Part shown: positions 1 to 9,601 of the stretch, piece after piece | Layout of the letters: every line of letters begins with the position of its first letter | How positions within the stretch are numbered: position 1 is the stretch's first letter | Source: Isotricha intestinalis | Taxonomy: Eukaryota; Ciliophora; Litostomatea; Vestibuliferida; Isotrichidae | Length of the DNA: 64,000 nucleotides | NCBI GenBank assembly: GCA_023807065.1 | Contig: JAJJLU010000005.1 | Span: 18,996 to 82,995, forward strand | Direction of reading: 5' to 3' | The notes under the pieces: model-generated | Told to the model about the DNA's origin: nothing | Seen by the model: only the letters and a program-made list of their open reading frames with translations | Database searches by the model: none | Translations under genes and position numbers: made by a program

Positions 1-1541
1 GTTGATGAGAAAATAAAAAAAATAAATGAAGATATGTATAAATTTAAAACAGATATGCAAAATATGAAAAATCAATTTGATGTAAGTCAACATTCATTTC
101 AAGGTTTAAAAGATACAATGAAAGAATTAGCAGAAGCAATTCAAAATTCAAATGATGAAAATGCAAATAAAGTTAATGAATTAGAAGGTAAATTAAATGA
201 AAATTATAAGAAGATGTTAAAAAAAAGTGAAGATGATAGAAATGCTGCTTCAAGACAAATTGAAAATTTAAAAGCTAAAATGAATAATATGAAAAAAAGT
301 GATGATGAAGAGAATGGAAGTAGTAATGTTGTTAATGCTGGAAATGGACTTTCTGATACTGAAATGAAATTCTTAAAAGATTTAAGTCAAAGAGTTAATG
401 ATTTAGAAAAAAATTTAAAAGCTGTTGTTCAAAATATTAATATTGAACAATTAAGAGATGATTTAGTTAAATTACAAAATGATTTAGCTTCAAAAACTAA
501 TCAAAAAGATTTTTATGATTTAAATGATAAAGTAAATATTCAAGCTGCAATATTAAATAATGTTAAAGATTCTAATGATAGATTAGCTGATGAAGTAAAT
601 AAGAATACAAATGATTTAAATTTCCTTCTTAAAAAAATTGAATCTTTAAATGCTACTGTCATTACTTTAAAAGCTGGAATGGGTGAAACTGGAATTCCTG
701 GTGTTCAAGGAACTATATTTGATCAAACTAAATATTTAGAAGTTGCATCATTTAATGACTTTTTAAAAACATATCAGAAAGAACAAAATAAAATAAAGAA
801 TGAATTAGATGATATAAGGAAATTAATTAGAGATTTATCAGAAATATTAAAAACAAAAGCAAGTGAAGAAGATATGAGGAATTTCGAGACATTAATGAAT
901 TCTAAATTAGAAGAATTAAAATTATATTGTAATAGAAGATTTGCAGATAAAGTAGATACATCAAAAAGTATAAAATATTTAGATGCTCAAATAAAGCATA
1001 TAGTAGATGTATATATAAAGAGAATGGAAAAAGGAGACAATTGGTTATTAGCAAAGAAACCAATAGGAGGATTTACATGTGCATCATGTGAAGCATATAT
1101 AGGAGAATTAAAGGATAAAGGAGAATATATGGCTTGGAATAAATATCCTATGAGAGAACCTAATGATAAAGCTTATAGAATTGGAAATGGATTTTCTAGA
1201 ATGTTAAATATGCTTAATTTAGATGTTCGTGGTTCGAATATTGATGGTGAGAATTATGATAGTGATAATGATAGAAAAATTTCTCCAGGAAAAAATATGA
1301 ATAATAGCAATGTCCTTCCTTCTATTCATTCTCATAAAGCTAATGATGAACAAAATAATGTTAATGTTAATATGAGTGTTGATAATTTAGGAAATGGAAG
1401 TGGGGAAGAATATAAAATTGATGATCCTAATGGACCTCATATGTAAGTTATATTTTTTTTAATTTTTCTTTTAGTGTTAAGGTTTATAGGAAGAATAAAT
1501 TGAATTCTATTGAAATTCCTAAAAGTAGTGGAAATCAATAA
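1..1541 (+). CDS. Coiled-coil DUF4795/QRICH2-like protein, 5' end outside window
   Basis: The reading frame is open from the first base, so the N-terminus lies outside the window. About 330 residues of heptad-rich coiled coil are broken by a short GETGIPGVQG segment. A conserved C-terminal block follows, with the KKPIGGF-TCASCEAYIG motif and a later IGNGFSRML. This order (long coiled coil, then a W...KKP.GG..CASC cysteine pair) is what I recall for the DUF4795 family, including QRICH2, a sperm-flagellum protein, so a ciliary structural role is inferred. The simple ORF stops at 1446, but that TAA lies in an intron starting GTAAGT at 1443. Splicing 1442 to 1475 keeps the frame and adds about 22 residues, ending in TAA at 1539-1541. 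The coordinates include the intron. Confidence 0.6.
1443..1474 (+). other. Intron, 32 nt
   Basis: Starts GTAAGT, has a T-rich interior and ends CTTTTAG. Removal joins AT to T (Ile) and continues in frame into HIVKVYRKNK. It lies near the 3' end of its gene. Confidence 0.75.
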
Positions 1542-1828
1542 TGGGGGTTCTATATTTTGATTTTTACTTTTTTTAATCATTTTTTTTTAGCTTTGATTGG
1601 ATTTTTGATTTTGTTTTTTTTTGATAATGATATTATAAAATTTGGTTAAATATCTTTTGAAATATTTTTTTTATTTTTTTATTTTCTTTTATTTCATAAA
1701 ATACAATTTATTAACTAAATTAAAAATTAATTACTACCAATATATTAAAGAAATAAGACCTTTTAAAAAAAAATAAAAAAATTTAAAATAACCGAAAAAA
1801 AAAAAAATAAAATACATAAAAAAAAAAA

Positions 1829-2803
1829 ATGAAAATCTATAAAAACTTCGACAAAGTCTTAGACATAATATCTCAATTTAATGGAATAACATTAAACATA
1901 GAAGAAAAGTAAAAACCCAATTATAAATTAAAAAATATATAATTCTAATTTTTTTATAGAACAAAGCTTCAAATAGCATTAAAAGAATTACATTCAAAAA
2001 CAAAAGACGAAGAGTTACTTTTCTGGGGAAAAATAACAGGAGAGACATCAGATTACTACATAGCAGTAGGATTAGATTTCAATAGATATGCATTTCCTAA
2101 GAAGAAATTTTACTATTGTTCCCAGACAAAATTTGAATTTGAAGAGCTTCCTGAGACTTACCCTTACCATGACAATGATTTCTTAGAAAGTTATTCTCGT
2201 CCTCTTCAAGGAAATCCAGAGTTAATAGTTAAGAAATATAAAGAAGAAAATCCAGAGGGTGAAGAAGGTGAAGAACAAGCTCAAGAAGGAGATGAAGAAG
2301 AAAAGAAATTAGAAGATCCTGATATTAGTGTTGATGAAAATGCTCCTAAGAAAGAACCTCCTAAAGAAAATTTCACTGAGAAATTAAAATTAAGTTATAT
2401 TGTAAGAAAAATCGATACTGATACTTCTGTTATTCCTGAAGGTGCTGTTAAATTATTACCTGAACATCAATTAAGATTTAATAAAGCTTTTAAAGGTTTA
2501 AAAATGGAAGATTTAAAAAAAAAAGAAAAATATCTTCATTTTAGACCTATAATGACTCAGGAAAAATTAGAATATAGTGAAACTGATGATGCTTGCTTTA
2601 AATATGATATTTTAGATAATATTTTAAGTGATGAAGTTAAAGGAAGTTGGAGTGTTCAAGTCGATTCTACTGGAAAAATTAGTAATGTTAGAAGCTTACT
2701 TTGGCCTGGATATTATGCTGTTCATCAATCATGCTCTGATCTTTATGGAGGTGTTTATTTCGGGAATGGACAAAAAAATTCAGAATTGGCTTTTATGATT
2801 TAA
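1829..2803 (+). CDS. RSPH9: Radial spoke head protein 9 homologue
   Basis: Two exons, 1829-1908 and 1960-2803, give 307 residues; human RSPH9 is about 276. Diagnostic stretches are LLFWGKITGETSDYYIAVG, SVIPEGAVKLLPEHQLRFNKAF, a KGSWSVQVD segment, VRSLLWPGYYAVHQ and the C-terminal YFGNGQKNSELAFMI. All match RSPH9 in order. RSPH9 is a subunit of the radial spoke head, which relays signals between the central pair and the doublet microtubules of motile cilia. The protein carries an acidic insert (about residues 105-145, rich in E, with PKKEPPKE) that I do not expect in animal homologues. The ATG at 2504 begins only the last third of the protein. The true start at 1829 is supported by the in-frame intron and by the N-terminal match. 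Confidence 0.92.
1909..1959 (+). other. Intron, 51 nt, in RSPH9 gene
   Basis: Begins GTAAAA and ends TTTTTTATAG. Joining AA to A (Lys) preserves the frame between the two RSPH9-like parts. The longest of the seven introns seen. Confidence 0.85.
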
Positions 2804-3178
2804 AATATTACTTTACAATTGAGATTTAGTTTTTTAAATTTCTATTTTTTAATTTTTTTGATTTTATAATACATTTATTTTATTTTTTATTTTGTTTATT
2901 CTATTCTTTTTTCTTAATTTTTGTTTTTGAAAAATAATTGTTTGAAAAAATCATAATTAAAGAGAATGAAAAATATTAAAATTTTTAAAATAAAAATATA
3001 TTCATTATTTATCATATATGTATTTTCAATATATTTATTTTTTTAATGAAATAATTAAAGAATATTAAGTAATCAATAACTTTAATTTCAAATAAAATAA
3101 AAATTATTACCAATTAAAATAATAAAAAGAAAAAAATTAAAAAAAAACAATTTTTAAAAGAATAAACTTAAACTAATT
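2804..3178 (+). other. Intergenic region between convergent genes
   Basis: 3' flanks of RSPH9 (+) and the C39-like peptidase (-). It is very AT-rich with T and A homopolymer runs. I see no ORF, RNA gene or repeat in it. Confidence 0.6.
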
Positions 3179-3829
3179 TTATTTTCTATAAACAGCGACA
3201 GCCATAGAATATTGTTCTTTATGTCTAGTTTCAACTAATTTTTTATCATATCCAATGACACCATGATTTCCCCAAGGATCATTAAAATAATATTTATTAT
3301 TATCATAACCAACTAAAAGCATACAATGTTCATTAGCTTTCCAAGTGAAAGTTTTATTAGTACCATGAATAGTCCAAACAGAACCATTAAAACTAGCTTT
3401 TAAATCAATAGTAGCCCAAAAAATAACTGGAATTTTTTTATCAATATATTTTTTTACTAAATCTTTCATTGAAACTCCAGTTAAATCTTTTACAATATAA
3501 TTATTCTTATTTAATAATCTCTTTAATGCATTTATTATTACTGGTGCATAACATCCATATGAATTCTTATCATATGGAGAACCCACAAATACTTTTCTTG
3601 GATCTCCTGCGTACATTTTGTTGTTTTTAAATTGAATTTTTGATTTTTGTAAATATTTTTGAATAAACTCATCTACTGATATTTTCACTTTTAAATAATG
3701 TAATGCCATTACTGTTGATACACTCTCACATCCTGTTGGCCATTTTTTTGTTTGATCTATGTAAGGAACTTTTATTAATACTTTGGAATTAGCTATTATA
3801 AAGAAAAAGATTAAAATTATGGTTTTCAT
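3179..3829 (-). CDS. Secreted C39-like cysteine peptidase (Peptidase_C39_2)
   Basis: 216 residues beginning with a signal peptide (hydrophobic residues 4-13, cleavage probably near Ser15). The mature protein has the papain-like C39_2 layout: Gln26 in VPYIDQ, Cys34 in PTGCESVS, His168 in ANEHCMLLVGYD and Asp184 in YFNDPWG. These form a plausible oxyanion Gln and Cys-His-Asp triad. The family is widespread in Gram-positive gut bacteria and uncommon in eukaryotes, so a bacterial origin by transfer is plausible, though codon use here matches the neighbours. Secretion suggests digestion of food-vacuole or external protein. Substrate is unknown. Single exon. Confidence 0.75.
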   Translation of the reverse strand: MKTIILIFFFIIANSKVLIKVPYIDQTKKWPTGCESVSTVMALHYLKVKISVDEFIQKYLQKSKIQFKNNKMYAGDPRKVFVGSPYDKNSYGCYAPVIINALKRLLNKNNYIVKDLTGVSMKDLVKKYIDKKIPVIFWATIDLKASFNGSVWTIHGTNKTFTWKANEHCMLLVGYDNNKYYFNDPWGNHGVIGYDKKLVETRHKEQYSMAVAVYRK

Positions 3830-3964
3830 TCTTTTTTTATTTTAATTTTTTTATTATATTTTTTATTTTGATTTCTGAACATTATTTATAATTATTTTAT
3901 TTTAATTTTAATAATTTATTAATTGTGAAATTCAAATTAAATATATAAAACATATCAAAATTTT

Positions 3965-6900
3965 TTAAGCTTTATCAATTTTCGTAGAGGCCAATACCAT
4001 CTTAGGTGTAATATGCATAGCCATTAATTCTTGAAAGAGTAATTTACAAGCATAAGGAATATAAACTTGGCTAATTTTTCTTTGTTGACACAATCTACAG
4101 AAATAACTTCCAGCTTTAATATTAGCTTCAGCAATTAAACCACAATTTTCACAAACATGAACTCTATATTTATCACTTACATCCATTAATCTTTCCTTTA
4201 AGAACCTGGCAGCACCATGAGAAATCATACAATCTCTTTCCATTTCTCCAAATCTCAACCCACCACTTCTGGCTCTTCCTTCTGTAGGTTGTCTAGTTAG
4301 AATTTGAACAGGTCCTCTTGCTCTTGAAAATATTTTATCATCAACCATATGTTTCAATCTCTGATAATAAGTAGGACCAAAGAAAATTAACATATTAACT
4401 TTCCTTCCAGTGAATCCATTATACATTACTTCATTTCCGTGTTTTTGATAACCTATAAAATGTAAATCTCTACTTATTGCATCTACAGTAACATCACTGA
4501 ATGGAGTAGCATCACCTTCATCACCTCTTATTGAAGCAACTTTAGATGCGAGACATTCTATTAAATGACCAATGGTCATTCGAGATGGAATAGCATGTGG
4601 ATTTACTATAATATCAGGTGATATTCCTTCTATTGTATAAGGGAGATCTTCTTGACGATATGTCATTCCTATTGTTCCCTTTTGACCATGACGAGATGCG
4701 AATTTATCTCCTATTTGAGGAATACGAATACTACGACATTTCACTTTTACCATTCTATATCCTTCATAATTATCTGTTATCATTACTGTATCTACTATTC
4801 CATTTTCACTTGAACGTAATGGAATAGAAATATCTTTTTTTTTCTTTTTCAATTCTGTTTCTATAGGAACTCCATTTCTAAGAACTGTATCTGTTTTACC
4901 TATTATTATATCATCACCACTCACTCTAGTTGATGGAGAAATAATACCATCAACATCTAATTTAGAATAAAGACCATGTCTTAATCCTGAAGTATTTTCT
5001 TTAACAGGTATTTCAATGGTTTCTTTTTTTCTTTCAGAACATTTTTGATCAGTTTGATAAGTTCTAAAAAAAGCAGATCTAAATAATCCTCTATCAATAG
5101 AACTTTGATTCATAATAATACTATCTTCTTGATTATAACCAGTATAACACATAATAGCAACCATTGCATTAATTCCAGCAGGTAAATCTTTAAAATGAAG
5201 ATAATCCATAGTTCTTGTTGTTACTAAAGGTTTTTGTGGATAAAATAATATATATGCTAAAGTATCCATTCTCAAATTGAAATTTGTACTATAAACTCCA
5301 ATTGCTTGTTTTCCCATTGCACTTTGATATACATTACGAGGTGATTGATTGTGATCTGGGAAAGGAATTATTGAAGCACAAACGCCGAGAATCATTGATG
5401 GATGAATTTCACAATGAGTATATGTTGAACAATAACTTTTATTTTCTTTTAAATCTTCAAATCTCATTGCTATCATTGCTGTCTCTTCTTCTTCTACATC
5501 TAAATATTCAATTAAACCGGATTGCATACATTTATCAAATGTTAATACATCTTCATCTTTTTCATCTTTAGCATATTTATTCATTTGAGTAATTTGTGAT
5601 TTTTTAATTTTCAATTGATTATTTTCAACAGTAAATAAAGGTCTTTCAGATCTTCCCGAATCAGTATATATTTTAATTTCTTTATTAACATAATCATTAA
5701 CAATGGAAATTTCTTTATTTAAAGCATCTTTTCTTCTTTTATTAATAAGAGACTTCATAATATATTCAGGTTCTTTGGTGATTCCAATCCAACTTCCATT
5801 TACGAAAATTTTAGTCTTTCCAGGAATATTAGTAGGATGAACTTCACTTAAATTTTCAGTACCTAAACTTTCAAGAGCATCTTGTACAATAATGGAAGGA
5901 GTACCAACACTAACATAAGCCATCATAGATAAATTTTTAACTAAACCACAAGCTTGTCCTTCTGGAGTTTCTGCAGGACAAACCATACCCCAATGAGTAT
6001 TATGTAATTGACGTGGTTTTGTTAATTTACCTTGTTTTTGAAGAGGAGTATTTAATCTTCTTAAATGAGATAAGGAACTTACAAAAGTTAATCTATTTAA
6101 TACTTGAGCAACTCCTGTTTTTTGAACTTGTCCACTTTTATTTGTTCCCCAATTTCCAGTTGCTAATGCATATCTTAATCCATGAGAAATAATATTACTT
6201 TTAATTGCATTTTTAAATGAAGGTTCTTTTTTATGATCAATATTTTCTTTAATAGTAGCTTGAGTTTCTTTAGTAAATCTTCTAAATAATTGTCTAAATA
6301 AACCAGCAAACAAAGCCCCAGCCATATCTAATCTTTTTTTTCCATAATGATCTCTATCATCTTCATTAGTTCTTCCAAGAGCACAATTAGCAAGTCTATA
6401 GACCATATATCCTATAAAGAAAGCTTTTTTAGATTCATTATTAGGTAGAGTACTAACATGAGGTAGCATTTCTCTTTGTAGAATATCAGTAGCATAACTA
6501 ATACGTTTAGCTTGTCCTACACTTTCAGCAGCTCCTCTCCTTCCAATATAATCTAGAGCAGCACTTTGTCTATGAATTTCGAAAGCATTTTCCAAACTAG
6601 GTCTAAGTAATTCTAACATGGAAGTATCATTATCATCGAAAATTATATGATCTAAAATATCTTTATCTTGATCTAAACCTAAAGCTCTAAATAAGATAAT
6701 AATATTAATATCTTGTCTAATATAAGGAATTCTTGCAGTGATAACTTTACCTAATTTATCTCCTTTAGGTTTCCCTGGGATTTTAACAGAAAATTGACTA
6801 GCAGGTCGATTAGAACCATCTAAATTACTTCTAATTTCTGCTTGCCAAGAATAAACATTTGAATTTTCTCTTTTTCTAAAAACATAAACAAAATTTGTAG

Positions 6901-7594
6901 CCATTCTTTCTTGAGCAACTAAAACTTTTTCTCCTCCTCCAATAATGAAGTAACCACCTTGATCAAAAACACATTCTTGAACATCTATTCTTCCTATATC
7001 ATTTTTACCATCTAATGAACAAAATTTACTTCTTACCATTATTGGTATTTTTCCTATAAAAATTTTTTCATGAGTTTTAGGTTCATCTCTCATTTCTTCT
7101 GTTTTTTTTTCACTATTAAAATATTTTTCCCTACTTTTAACATCAATAAACATACTACTTTCATAAGTTAAATTTCTTATTCTTGCTTCATTAGGATGAA
7201 TTGTTGTTGGATTTTCATCTGTTTGATTATGATAAGAAGGTTTATCATTAACATGTAATTGACCAAATTCAAATTCATATTTTATATTAGAATTAATTTT
7301 TTGATTTGGATTATATTTTGTATCTGGAATAATTGTGATTAAATTATTTTCATTTATTATTTCTTGAATATTTGAATCTAAAAATTGATTAAATGATCCT
7401 ATTTGTTGTGATACTAAACCATGTTCTTCAAAATATGATGTTATTACATTCCATGCATCGTTTGATGTTATGTCTTCATCTTGAGGAAGAGATGATATAT
7501 CCTTTTTTTTTGTAAATGCTGTTAAATTTCCTTCTCCTGAAAATGGATCGTACTCTTGGTTTGATAAATTGTTTTCTTCTTCCATATTCGACAT
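3965..7594 (-). CDS. RPB2: DNA-directed RNA polymerase II second-largest subunit RPB2
   Basis: 1209 residues, full length for RPB2 (yeast about 1224). The N-terminus (DAWNVITSYFEEHGLVSQQ-IGSFNQFL) is the standard start of eukaryotic second-largest subunits. The protrusion, lobe, fork and hybrid-binding regions follow, with FIIGGGEKVLVAQERMA, THWGMVCPAETPEGQACGLV and the GYNQEDSIIMNQSSIDRGLF motif near the active site. The switch/wall region carries GDKFASRHGQKGTIG. The C-terminal clamp has a zinc ribbon CENCG...CRLCQ and ends KLLFQELMAMHI. The C-terminal sequence and PSRMTIGHLIECLASKV favour Pol II over Pol I or III. Single exon, transcribed divergently from the HAD-like gene with 216 bp between start codons. 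Confidence 0.95.
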   Translation of the reverse strand: MSNMEEENNLSNQEYDPFSGEGNLTAFTKKKDISSLPQDEDITSNDAWNVITSYFEEHGLVSQQIGSFNQFLDSNIQEIINENNLITIIPDTKYNPNQKINSNIKYEFEFGQLHVNDKPSYHNQTDENPTTIHPNEARIRNLTYESSMFIDVKSREKYFNSEKKTEEMRDEPKTHEKIFIGKIPIMVRSKFCSLDGKNDIGRIDVQECVFDQGGYFIIGGGEKVLVAQERMATNFVYVFRKRENSNVYSWQAEIRSNLDGSNRPASQFSVKIPGKPKGDKLGKVITARIPYIRQDINIIILFRALGLDQDKDILDHIIFDDNDTSMLELLRPSLENAFEIHRQSAALDYIGRRGAAESVGQAKRISYATDILQREMLPHVSTLPNNESKKAFFIGYMVYRLANCALGRTNEDDRDHYGKKRLDMAGALFAGLFRQLFRRFTKETQATIKENIDHKKEPSFKNAIKSNIISHGLRYALATGNWGTNKSGQVQKTGVAQVLNRLTFVSSLSHLRRLNTPLQKQGKLTKPRQLHNTHWGMVCPAETPEGQACGLVKNLSMMAYVSVGTPSIIVQDALESLGTENLSEVHPTNIPGKTKIFVNGSWIGITKEPEYIMKSLINKRRKDALNKEISIVNDYVNKEIKIYTDSGRSERPLFTVENNQLKIKKSQITQMNKYAKDEKDEDVLTFDKCMQSGLIEYLDVEEEETAMIAMRFEDLKENKSYCSTYTHCEIHPSMILGVCASIIPFPDHNQSPRNVYQSAMGKQAIGVYSTNFNLRMDTLAYILFYPQKPLVTTRTMDYLHFKDLPAGINAMVAIMCYTGYNQEDSIIMNQSSIDRGLFRSAFFRTYQTDQKCSERKKETIEIPVKENTSGLRHGLYSKLDVDGIISPSTRVSGDDIIIGKTDTVLRNGVPIETELKKKKKDISIPLRSSENGIVDTVMITDNYEGYRMVKVKCRSIRIPQIGDKFASRHGQKGTIGMTYRQEDLPYTIEGISPDIIVNPHAIPSRMTIGHLIECLASKVASIRGDEGDATPFSDVTVDAISRDLHFIGYQKHGNEVMYNGFTGRKVNMLIFFGPTYYQRLKHMVDDKIFSRARGPVQILTRQPTEGRARSGGLRFGEMERDCMISHGAARFLKERLMDVSDKYRVHVCENCGLIAEANIKAGSYFCRLCQQRKISQVYIPYACKLLFQELMAMHITPKMVLASTKIDKA

Positions 7595-7810
7595 TTTTTT
7601 CTATTTTATTTTTTTAGATTTCTTTATTTTTTTTATGGGTTTTTATATATTTTTTGTATGTTTAAATCTGCTTTTTTTAATTTTTTTCTATTTTAGTTTT
7701 TTTAATGTTTTTTTTAGATTTTTGAAGAGACAATAAAATGAATATTTTTAATTTTTTATATAATTAATTAATTTAATATTTTACAATTGAATAAGTTATA
7801 AAAAAATAAA

Positions 7811-9498
7811 ATGAAAAATACAAAACAAAACAAGAATTTAATCCCAGCAGGGAATTTCCGTAAATTAATTCTTCACTTTAACATTGACAAAACATTAATA
7901 ATGAGAGATACATTAGGATATAACAATACAGATTTCTTAGTAAGAATAAAAAATAATATAAAAAATAGATTCGTCAAATTTTAGCAGATTTAATATGGGG
8001 AAAACCAGATTTTGACAAAAAGCAAAATCAAGTAATTTTCAAAGTAGAACACAAACAACTTGAATTTGACAAAGCAAATGTAGAACCAGATTTAATGAAT
8101 TATACTTCTTATTTAGAAGATAAATATAAACCAATGACAGAAGAAGAATATAATCAAATTGAAAATCCAGAAAAATCAATTGATGAAATGAATGAAGAAA
8201 GAAAATCTCTTAAAATTAAAGACTTATGTGATATTTGTGAACCTAATCAACCTGGATTTAAATTTAGAAGAAATTTTGAAGATATGAGAAAAAAATTAAG
8301 AGTTGATGAAAAAATTCAAATTGATTTAGGATTAAAATTAGATAATTCTAAATTAGATGAAAATTCTTTAAAAGAAGTTCCTTCTCCTAAATTTATTGAT
8401 TTAGGAGATGATTATGATAGAAAAGATAAATTTAGAACAATTTTTAGAAATTCTTATCATAATATTATTATTTCCTTTTTTAATATGTTAATTGCTTTAA
8501 AAAAAAATAAACAAGATTTTGCTATTGTCTTTAGATTTTTTGGACATGATGAAAATGAAATATCTCAATTTATATATGAATACAATTGTTTCATTGATTG
8601 TCTTCATCCTAGATTTTGTGGTGATTATGGTTTTAATAAAATTAAATATGAAATTGAAAAAGAAAAAAGAGATTATAAAATTTATTTTGATACTCAAGAA
8701 TTTATGGGAGTATTATATAGAGGAAATAATGAAAATAATGAAAAATGCTTCTTTGGAACTTTAGAACATCCTCCTTTAGAAAATATTGAAGAAATGAGAA
8801 ATGATATTGATAATTTTTATTCTGAAAAAAACCTTGTTCCTACTATTGGTTATAATGAAATATATTTAACTTTTATGGATAAATTAACTAAAAATTGTGT
8901 TTTTGTTTTAATGGATGATTATTCAAATTATATTAATAATGGAAATAAAAATGGAAAATTAATGCTTATTGATCCATATGATATAGATACTTTACAAATA
9001 TTTTTTGATACAGATTTAAAAGAAAATCCAGATAAAATAACAATATATGATGTTATTAATAAAACTAAAATAGATAAAGATTATGCATTAAATAGATTTT
9101 TAGTTAATATAGAACCATATAGAGCAATAGTAGATTCAAATTATTTTAATAATAAAATAGAAGAATGTATAAATAATAGAAAAAATGAAATTTTAAAATT
9201 GGAAGGTAAAGAAGAAGTTAAAATTGAAGAAGAAGAAGGATTTGATCCTCAAAGTGAAATGAGTAAATTACCTAATGATATTTATTTACAAAGTACAGTT
9301 TTACCTTTGTTACATAATGCTTTAACTATGGTTGAAAAATTAAGACCTGATGATCCTATTGGATATATAGCTCATTTTATGTTAACTAATAAAAATACTG
9401 TTAAAAAAATTTCTGATATTGCTAAAGAAATTCCTAAAAATGAAGATAATATTAATATTGAAGATGAAGGAAATAAAGATGGTGAATTTACTGAATAA
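7811..9498 (+). CDS. HAD-like protein with C-terminal Dpy-30 motif
   Basis: Two exons (7811-7939, 7969-9498) give 552 residues. The N-terminus has LILHFNIDKTLIMRD, matching the HAD-phosphatase motif I strand but with Asn24 where the nucleophilic Asp is expected (N-I-D-K-T). Phosphatase activity is therefore doubtful. A conserved DLIWGKP block follows, typical of a family of protist proteins of unknown function. Residues about 482-517 (YLQSTVLPLLHNALTM through DDPIGYIAHFMLTN) are a clear Dpy-30 dimerisation motif, which in COMPASS and in axonemal complexes docks on an amphipathic helix. An acidic linker precedes it. The two-part layout suggests a regulatory or scaffold protein, possibly ciliary given the RSPH9 neighbour. 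The obvious ATG at 8095 would remove the HAD-like start. Confidence 0.75.
7940..7968 (+). other. Intron, 29 nt, in HAD/Dpy-30 gene
   Basis: GTAAGAATA...AAATAG, phase 0. Exon 2 resumes as ATT CGT CAA ATT TTA GCA GAT, giving DFL-IRQILADLIWGK. Using the later TTTTAG at 7984 would break the frame, so the 7968 boundary is preferred. Confidence 0.8.
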
Positions 9499-9601
9499 AT
9501 AATTTAAATTTTTTTATTGAAAAAAAAAAATATTTTTTTAAATTTCATGAAAACAAATTAAATAATTAAAAATAAAAATTTAAAAATATTAAAAGAATAA
9601 A

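Noticed and set aside
7937..7984. A TTAG-flanked 44-nt segment that looked like an unspliced or TA-bounded internal eliminated sequence.
   Set aside because: A normal 29-nt GT-AG intron (7940-7968) restores the frame and gives IRQILADLIWGK, so no unusual excision is needed.
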